Shown here: piece by piece, positions 6,763 through 12,540 of the stretch
Layout of the letters: each line of letters opens with the position of its first letter
How positions within the stretch are numbered: the stretch's first letter is position 1
Assembly (NCBI GenBank): GCA_024644775.1
Contig: JAHEHB010000136.1
Span: 1 to 12,540 of the forward strand
Reading direction: 5' to 3'
Origin: Deltaproteobacteria bacterium
Lineage (GTDB): Bacteria > Desulfobacterota > Desulfobacteria > Desulfobacterales > SURF-15
Length of the DNA: 12,540 bases
Translations under genes and position numbers: made by a program
The notes under the pieces: model-generated
What the model was told of the DNA's origin: nothing
The model's database searches: none
What the model saw: the letters and a program-made list of their open reading frames with translations, nothing else

Positions 6763-6778
6763 TGGCATATTTCATGCT
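6763..6778 (+). promoter_or_regulatory. Sigma-54 promoter (-24/-12) for the hdrA operon
   Basis: TGGCATA-TTTC-ATGCT matches the consensus at 9 of 12 positions, including TGGCA and TGC plus the final W, with 10 bp between GG and GC. The predicted start is near 6789, leaving a leader of about 55 nt before the ATG at 6845. Confidence 0.72.
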
Positions 6779-6844
6779 CTTAGAAAATAAAAGAAATACT
6801 ATAACGACGGTTTTTCGATCAGATTGCTGTCAAGGAATCAAACA

Positions 6845-9800
6845 ATGTCAAAGGACCCAATTGGTGCAGTAATGGTGGTTGGTGGTGGAATCACCGGCAT
6901 GCAGGCAGCCTTGGATCTAGCCGATACCGGCTATTATGTGTATCTAGTAGAGCGCACCAGTTCCATAGGTGGCCTGATGTCACAGCTGGATAAAACCTTT
7001 CCCACTAATGACTGTGCCATGTGAATTATGTCTCCCAAACTGGTCGAGGTCGGCCGGCACATTAACATCGAGCTGCTGACACTTTCTGAGGTCAACACCA
7101 TAGAGGGAGAGGCAGGCAATTTTTCTGGGCAGGTTACCCAATATCCGCGGTATGTGGACGTGGACAAATGCATTGCCTGTGGACAATGCGCAGAGAAATG
7201 TCCTAAAAAAGTCCCGAACGATTATGACGGGGGACTTACCACGCGAAAGGCAGCCTATATAAAATATGCCCAGGCAGTACCCTTAAAATACGCCATCGAT
7301 GCCGAGCACTGTATCTATCTTACCAAGAGAAGATGCCGGGCCTGTGAAAAAATTTGTCCGATGAATGCCATCAACTTCAACGATCAAAAAAAGGAACTTA
7401 CGCTTCATGTGGGAGCGGTGATTTTGACCCAGGGTGCTGAGCCCTATGACCCGGGCCTTCATGATACCTTTGGGTATAAAAAATACCCCAACATTGTAAC
7501 CAGCCTGGAATTTGAAAAGATTCTTTCAGCTTCCGGTCCCTATGGCGGGCATCTGGTCCGGCCTTCGGATAAAAAGGAGCCTCAAAAGATTGCCTGGTTG
7601 CAGTGCATTGGATCCCGTGATGAACACCTTGGCGCCAAGGGATATTGCTCTGCCGTGTGCTGCACCTATGCGGTCAAAGAAGCTATTCTTGCCAAAGAAC
7701 ACAGCAAAGGGAATATAGATGCCGCAATATTCTATATCGATATTAGAACCCATGGGAAAGATTTTGAACGCTACTACAACCGAGCCAAAGACGAGCTGGG
7801 CGTTCGGTTTATCAAATCAAAGGTTACCCACATCTCTCATATCGAGGACACCGGCAGGAGCCGTATTCGATATGTCGATGCCGCCGGTATGCGTATGGAA
7901 GAAGGTTTTGACATTGTGGTGCTGTCTGTGGGGTTGGGTACCACTAAAGAAGGGGCAGCGCTTGCCGAAAGGCTGGGTGTGGAATTGGATCATTACAATT
8001 TTGCCCGCACAGATAGCTTTCATCCGGTTGAGACCTCAAGGCCCGGTATCTATGTATCTGGGACATTTGGATCTCCTAAGGACATTCCTTCTTCGGTGAT
8101 TGAATCAAGCGCTGCAGCGGCAGTGGTGGGAAGCAAATTGTCTCAGTGCCGATGGACACAAACCAAAAAAATATCTGTACCTGTAGCAAAAGATATCCGA
8201 GGTGAACCCCCTCGCATCGGAGTGTTTGTCTGCCGGTGCGGTACCAACATTGCGGCTGTTGTGGATGTACCTGCGGTTGTAGAACATGCAAAGAAGTTAC
8301 CAGGGGTTGCCTATGCAACGGAAAACATGTTTACCTGCGCGCAGGATTCGCTGGATCGGATGTCCAAAACCATAACAGAAAATCAGCTTAATCGGGTGGT
8401 GGTGGCTGCCTGTACGCCGAAAACCCATGAACCGCTGTTTCAGCAAACATTGATCAACAGCGGCATCAACAAGTATCTGTTTGAGATGGCCAATATCCGC
8501 AACCAATGCTCCTGGGTTCATAAAAACGATCCTCAGAAAGCCACAGAGAAAGCCAAGGATCTAATTCAAATGGCTGTTGTTAAAGCCTGGAGGTTGGAGC
8601 CCCTGACCGAACCTTCATTAACCGTTGACCGGCGGGCCCTCGTGATTGGCGGCGGAATTGCCGGCATGACCGCAGCCAAAACGCTGTCTGAACAGGGCTA
8701 CCATACCTATCTGGTTGAAAATACCGACTGTTTGGGTGGTCAAGCAAGACAACTCAATGAAACATGGCAAGATGAAGATATTCAAGAGTATCTCACGGGA
8801 TTGATCGAAACCGTCACGTCGGATGCAGACATAGAGGTATTTTCAAATTCTAAAATCGAAGCGGTGGAAGGATTTATCGGTAATTTCAAAACAACCATAG
8901 CAAGATGCGGCAAAGAGCAAACTCTGGAGCATGGGGTTACCATTATTGCATCCGGTGCTTCAGAACTTGAGCCGGATGGCTACCTTTACGGGCGGGATTC
9001 TCGTGTGGTTACCGGATTAGAGTTGCAGCAACGGTTTATCCAAAACGATCCCTGCCTGAGCCAAAACAAGACGGCGGTATTTATTCAGTGTGTCGGATCG
9101 CGGATACCGGAACGACCGTACTGTTCTAAAGTCTGCTGTACGCGATCGATTCATAGCGCCCTCAAACTAAAAGCCCTCAATCCCCAAATGAATATCTTTG
9201 TGCTCTTCAGGGATATGCGGGCCTACGGATTAAGAGAGGATTTGTATCGACAGGCACGATCCGAGGGAATCGTGTTCGTTCGTTACGATGCCGACAAAAC
9301 ACTATCCGTGACAACCGATGGTGAGGATTTGAGCGTGACATTTACAGATACGGTACTCCGGCGTCGGATGGAAATTCGGCCTGATCTTATTGTATTGGCT
9401 GCTGCCATTGTCCCTGAAAAGGAAAATCCCCTTTCTCAATTTTATAGGGTTCCACAAAATGCAGATGGTTTTTTTGTAGAAGCCCACGTAAAACTCCGAC
9501 CGGTTGATTTTCCCACCGACGGTGTGTTCGTCTGCGGTTTAGCACATTCCCCAAAGCCCATCGATGAATCCAACGCACAGGCGCAAGCAGCGGCAGCTCG
9601 GGCAATTACGATTCTAACATCAAAAACAAGAAACGTAAGCGGAACCGTGTCGGTCGTCAATCCGAGCTTTTGCAGCGGCTGTGGGGTATGTGTTTCGATT
9701 TGTCCATACGGTGCGGCCAATTTTAATGAAAAAACCGGAAAGGCGGAAATTCAATCAACCCTGTGCAAGGGATGCGGACTTTGTGTGGCTTCCTGTCGCT

Positions 9801-9883
9801 CAGGAGCCATTCACCAAAAAGGGTTTGATACAGAGCAGATTATGGCGATGATTGAGGCTTCCGTGCTTGAAGAAATCGCATAG
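6845..9883 (+). CDS. hdrA: Selenocysteine-containing tandem HdrA-like iron-sulfur flavoprotein (UGA at codon 60)
   Basis: The 1012-residue product is read through an in-frame UGA at 7022-7024 as selenocysteine 60. The stop falls inside the HdrA motif [18 protein letters not shown], where most homologues have Cys. HdrA is the FAD/Fe-S, electron-bifurcating-type subunit of heterodisulfide reductase complexes in the cytoplasm. Half 1 has the FAD fold GGGITG (13-18), then Cys109/112/115/119 and Cys156/164/167/171 for Fe-S clusters, and a Cys254-Cys273 region with GYCSAVCC. Half 2 starts with the module that normally begins HdrA ([18 protein letters not shown], Cys463/465), then a second FAD fold GGGIAG (602-607), CVGSR...YCSKVCC (from 749) and two C-terminal 4Fe-4S sites (Cys943/946/949/953 and 974/977/980/984). 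The start at 6845 has AAGGA 8 nt upstream; the in-frame ATG at 6824 does not. No hdrB, hdrC or mvhD is nearby. It leads an operon with the kinase 42 nt downstream. Confidence 0.9.
7022..7057 (+). promoter_or_regulatory. Sec UGA codon with bacterial SECIS-like hairpin
   Basis: Downstream of the UGA (7022-7024), CUGGUCG (7040-7046) pairs with CGGCCGG (7051-7057) over seven pairs, two of them G-U, closing a tetraloop AGGU (7047-7050). The loop begins 22 nt after the UGA, and G occupies its second position. Both features fit the known bacterial SECIS pattern for SelB recruitment, in which Escherichia coli fdhF also presents GGU in the loop. A computed fold was not run. Confidence 0.72.
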
Positions 9884-9925
9884 CCAATAGTTATCTATTA
9901 CGTCGATGACATAAAAGGATATGCT

Positions 9926-11461
9926 TTGAAGAATTTAATTGAGGCATCAAACAATGTGTCCCAAAAAATGCCCTTGAGATTAGGGATTGTGGGAGGGGGT
10001 AAGGCCTGCAAGGCCTTTTTAGAGCTTCTTAAAAAAGAACCCTTTCAGTACTTGGATGTCAAACCTGTCTGCGTATGCGACATTAATCCGGAGGCAGAAG
10101 GTCTTCTTTTAGCCAAATCCCTTGGAATTCATACAACAAACAATTTTCAGGGTCTTTTTGAAATCAAAAACCTCGACGGTATTATTGAACTGACAAATAA
10201 CCATGATGTTCTAATTGAACTCATAAAAATTAAGCCAGAGCGTGTCGGGGTGCTGGATCACAATATCAGCAGACTTTTGTGGACCTTTTATGAAATTAAT
10301 GAACGACTGAAATCAGCAGAAGAACAAATTGCGCTTGAGAAAATGATAACCAATTTTCTCATTCATCAGACCAACGAACACATCGTCGTTTTAAATACTG
10401 ACTTCACCATAGCAGATGTAAACCAGGCCTTTTTGGATGAGATTAAAAAACCCAAAGAAGAGATCATCGGTGCTCACTGCCATAAGGTAATCCATGGATT
10501 GGATGTTCCTTGCTCAACCGCACAGCCGGACTTTCAATGTCCGATGATAGAGACGTTGAGAACCGGAGAGTCGGCACATGTCATCAATAAAAATCTCGCT
10601 TCTGTAAGTGACACGATGTATTATGACTTGGTGACGTATCCCGTTAAAAACCTAAACGGCGAAGTTACAAAAGTCATAGAGATTTGGCGGGATATCACAA
10701 AACAGATATCATCACACTGGGCAAAGAAAACTGAAGAATTAAAAGCGGATCTTAACAAACTTATCCAAGAAGACAGAATGATATCACTCGGAAAACTTGT
10801 GGCCAGTTGTGTCCACGAAATCAATAATCCGATTCAGGGGTTATTGACGTTTAGTCATCTCATGGGGGATACGTTGGCGGAGGGTGATCTGAGCAAGGAT
10901 GATTTAAAAAACTTTAAAAAATATACGTCTCTTATGTCTCAGGAGTTGGAGCGTTGCGGTAACATTGTATCGGGGCTTTTGTCCTTTTCTCGGGAATCTC
11001 CAATGGAATATAAAACTATAGATATCAATGACATATTAGAGGTCGTCATCACACTGACCCGGCATAAAATGGAACTGCAGGAGATCAAACTCATCAAGAA
11101 CCTGTTTCCAAAAAACCTATTCATGGAAGGCGATGTCCATCATTTGCAACAATGCTTTCTGAATTTGATTTTCAACGCCATTGAGGCAATGCCCCAGGGT
11201 GGGCAACTGACTGTGGCATCCCGTTTAGACTGTGAGAAGAATTCGATACAGATTGAAATTCAAGACACCGGTTATGGTATCTCGCCTGAAAATCAAGATC
11301 ATATTTTTGATCCCTTTTTCACGACAAAAGAAGAAGGTGAGGGTACCGGTCTCGGATTATCGATTACTTACGGGGTGGTGAAAAATCATATGGGAAACAT
11401 CATCGTAAAAAGCAAGATCGGCAACGGCACGATATTTAAACTGAATTTTCCTGCCCAATAG
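9926..11461 (+). CDS. Cytoplasmic histidine kinase with N-terminal Rossmann-like and Cys/His-rich PAS domains
   Basis: The 511-residue sensor kinase has three parts. Residues 17-115 look like a nucleotide-binding Rossmann domain (LRLGIVGGGKACKAFLELL with Gly20-Gly25, then a DINPEAEGLLLAKSLG strand-helix) related to Gfo/Idh or homoserine-dehydrogenase-type folds. Residues 135-262 are a PAS domain with a CHKVIHGLDVPC segment (Cys185, His190, Cys196) and Cys205 in FQCPM. Residues 275-510 are the transmitter: H-box HEINNP with His297, N-box LIFNAIEAM with Asn417, then DTGYGIS, DPFFTTK and GTGLGL. There are no membrane segments. The start is TTG 9926 with AAGGA 6 nt upstream; the nearby ATG at 9921 is out of frame and hits a stop at once. 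It lies 42 nt after hdrA and 28 nt before the response regulator, so it is probably the partner kinase. NAD(H) or redox sensing is inferred. Confidence 0.9.
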   Translation: MKNLIEASNNVSQKMPLRLGIVGGGKACKAFLELLKKEPFQYLDVKPVCVCDINPEAEGLLLAKSLGIHTTNNFQGLFEIKNLDGIIELTNNHDVLIELIKIKPERVGVLDHNISRLLWTFYEINERLKSAEEQIALEKMITNFLIHQTNEHIVVLNTDFTIADVNQAFLDEIKKPKEEIIGAHCHKVIHGLDVPCSTAQPDFQCPMIETLRTGESAHVINKNLASVSDTMYYDLVTYPVKNLNGEVTKVIEIWRDITKQISSHWAKKTEELKADLNKLIQEDRMISLGKLVASCVHEINNPIQGLLTFSHLMGDTLAEGDLSKDDLKNFKKYTSLMSQELERCGNIVSGLLSFSRESPMEYKTIDINDILEVVITLTRHKMELQEIKLIKNLFPKNLFMEGDVHHLQQCFLNLIFNAIEAMPQGGQLTVASRLDCEKNSIQIEIQDTGYGISPENQDHIFDPFFTTKEEGEGTGLGLSITYGVVKNHMGNIIVKSKIGNGTIFKLNFPAQ

Positions 11462-11489
11462 CCAAATTATATAGATGAACGAGGTGGTC

Positions 11490-12540
11490 ATGGATGAAAA
11501 AATGAACATAATGATTGTAGACGATGAGATGATCGTTCGCGAATCCCTCCTCCACTGGTTTCAAAAATCCGGTCATTTTGTGGAAACCGCTTCCCGCGGC
11601 ACTGAGGCATTGGACAAGCTGGAAATCGATCCGTTTGAGCTTTTGTTTGTAGATATTAAAATGCCGGGTATGGACGGTATTGAATTACTGGAAAAAGTTA
11701 AAGCAGAATACCCGGATACCATCGTTATTATCATCACGGCTTACGGTTCCATTGAAAGCGCGGTAAAGGCAATGAAATTGGGAGCCAGCGACTATCTACT
11801 CAAACCATTCAAGCCGGATCACCTCTCTCTCGTTATGGAAAGGATTTCACAACAAAAAAAGCTTGCATCCGAATATCACTATCTCAGGGAGCGTCTGGAC
11901 AGAATTACCCGTTTTGATAACATAATCGGACAATCCCCTGAAATGGAAAAAATATTTACCCTTATCCCGGAAGTGGCACAGTCCGACGCCTCTGTTCTGC
12001 TAACCGGAGAAACAGGAACCGGAAAAGAACTCATCGCCAAAGCCATTCATGCCAAAAGTAACCGCGCAAATTACCCTTTTATTGCCATCAATTGTGGCGC
12101 CATACCGGATTCTCTTTTGGAAAGCGAACTGTTTGGGCATCAAAAGGGAGCCTTTACCGGGGCGGTACAAGCCCGCAAAGGATTCTTGGAGGTGGTATCA
12201 GGCGGAACGTTGTTTCTTGATGAAATTGGAGAAATCAGTTCCAAGATGCAGATCGATTTGCTGCGTGTTCTGGAAGAAAAGAAAATTAACAGGGTTGGCA
12301 GCAGTCAATCCATTGATGTAAATTTTCGTCTGATATCCGCCACTCGACAGGATCTGGAAAAAGCGATTTTAGCAGGTTCTTTTCGGGAAGATTTTTTCTA
12401 TCGCATTCACGTCATTACAATCGATGTTCCACCGCTCCGAAAAAAACCAGAGGATATACCGTTGTTGGTCAAACACTTCCTTAATAAATACAGTCATGAA
12501 ACCACAAAGCAAGTCGATCATATAAAAAAGGAGGCGTTGG
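11490..12540 (+). CDS. NtrC-family sigma-54-dependent response regulator (C-terminus beyond window)
   Basis: The frame is open from ATG 11490 (GAGG 5 nt upstream) to the right edge, 350 codons. Residues 6-120 are a receiver domain: acidic Asp11/Asp12, phospho-acceptor Asp55 in LFVDIKMPGMDG, then IITAYGS and YLLKPF. From about residue 145 (IIGQSPEMEKIF) comes the AAA+ domain, with Walker A GETGTGKE (173-180), GAFTGA (220-225), the loop that contacts sigma-54, Walker B LFLDE (Asp244/Glu245) and FREDFFYRI further on. The DNA-binding helix-turn-helix would lie outside the window. The intact GAFTGA motif implies activation of sigma-54 promoters, of which four candidates lie in the window. It is the natural candidate to bind the 22-bp-spaced elements, and the hdrA operon would then be autoregulated. 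That link is inference. Confidence 0.95.
   Translation, partial: MDEKMNIMIVDDEMIVRESLLHWFQKSGHFVETASRGTEALDKLEIDPFELLFVDIKMPGMDGIELLEKVKAEYPDTIVIIITAYGSIESAVKAMKLGASDYLLKPFKPDHLSLVMERISQQKKLASEYHYLRERLDRITRFDNIIGQSPEMEKIFTLIPEVAQSDASVLLTGETGTGKELIAKAIHAKSNRANYPFIAINCGAIPDSLLESELFGHQKGAFTGAVQARKGFLEVVSGGTLFLDEIGEISSKMQIDLLRVLEEKKINRVGSSQSIDVNFRLISATRQDLEKAILAGSFREDFFYRIHVITIDVPPLRKKPEDIPLLVKHFLNKYSHETTKQVDHIKKEAL

Larger units (their letters stand above)
6339..6844. other. Divergent kinase/hdrA intergenic region (506 bp, AT-rich)
   Basis: No coding sequence is supported. From left to right it holds the kinase leader with a 10-bp palindrome AATCGCGATT (6353-6362) and an 8-bp palindrome ACCGCGGT (6375-6382), a minus-strand sigma-54-type promoter (6484-6499), an AT-rich stretch, two near-identical 20-bp elements (6639-6680), the hdrA sigma-54-type promoter (6763-6778) and the hdrA leader. 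ATGCTTCT occurs at 6608 and again at 6630, also 22 bp apart, just before the element pair. Confidence 0.7.

Noticed and set aside
6824..7024. Separate short gene ending at the TGA at 7022, with hdrA restarting at 7028
   Set aside because: The HdrA motif continues unbroken across the TGA in the same frame, and a SECIS-like hairpin follows. ATG 7028 has no ribosome-binding site, and starting there would lose the first FAD-binding fold.

Overview
The window looks like a chromosomal segment of an anaerobic, probably sulfate-reducing or syntrophic Desulfobacterota (deltaproteobacterium). This rests on an HdrA-type electron-transfer flavoprotein with an in-frame UGA at a conserved cysteine site, PPDK, PAS-rich histidine kinases and an NtrC-type regulator. 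The lineage is inferred from gene content; no 16S or other marker is present.

Layout from left to right. Positions 1-610 (-) hold the N-terminal part of a PAS-domain sensor protein that runs off the left edge. A candidate 43-codon membrane peptide (615-746, -) lies just upstream of it, over a strong hairpin with a U-rich tail. Positions 856-3591 (-) encode pyruvate, phosphate dikinase. A 519-bp divergent intergenic region separates it from a universal stress protein (4111-4572, +). A 545-residue APH-like/P-loop kinase (4701-6338, -) converges on the stress protein gene, with a ~115-bp nested inverted repeat between them. A second divergent intergenic region (506 bp) leads into a (+) operon: a tandem HdrA-like selenoprotein (6845-9883, Sec60), a Rossmann-PAS-histidine kinase (9926-11461, TTG start) and an NtrC-family response regulator with a GAFTGA motif (11490 to the right edge).

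The main observation is regulatory. All four genes or operons facing the two divergent intergenic regions have a sequence upstream that fits a sigma-54 -24/-12 promoter with the correct GG-N10-GC spacing. Each region also carries one pair of ~20-bp elements repeated every 22 bp. The pair sits at almost the same distance from the sigma-54 promoter of hdrA (about -140/-118) and of usp (about -138/-116). The simplest reading is a small regulon (ppdK, usp, APH/P-loop kinase, hdrA-HK-RR) run by the sigma-54 activator encoded in the window and autoregulated.

Functionally the set suggests a redox or energy-stress response. HdrA would handle flavin/Fe-S electron transfer, the kinase has a possible nucleotide-binding and Cys/His-rich redox sensor region, PPDK links pyruvate and PEP pools, and the stress protein plus APH/P-loop kinase is a gene pair that also occurs together in the mycobacterial DosR hypoxia regulon. 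The regulon assignment is inference. The promoter-like sequences, repeats, the UGA and its downstream hairpin are visible directly.
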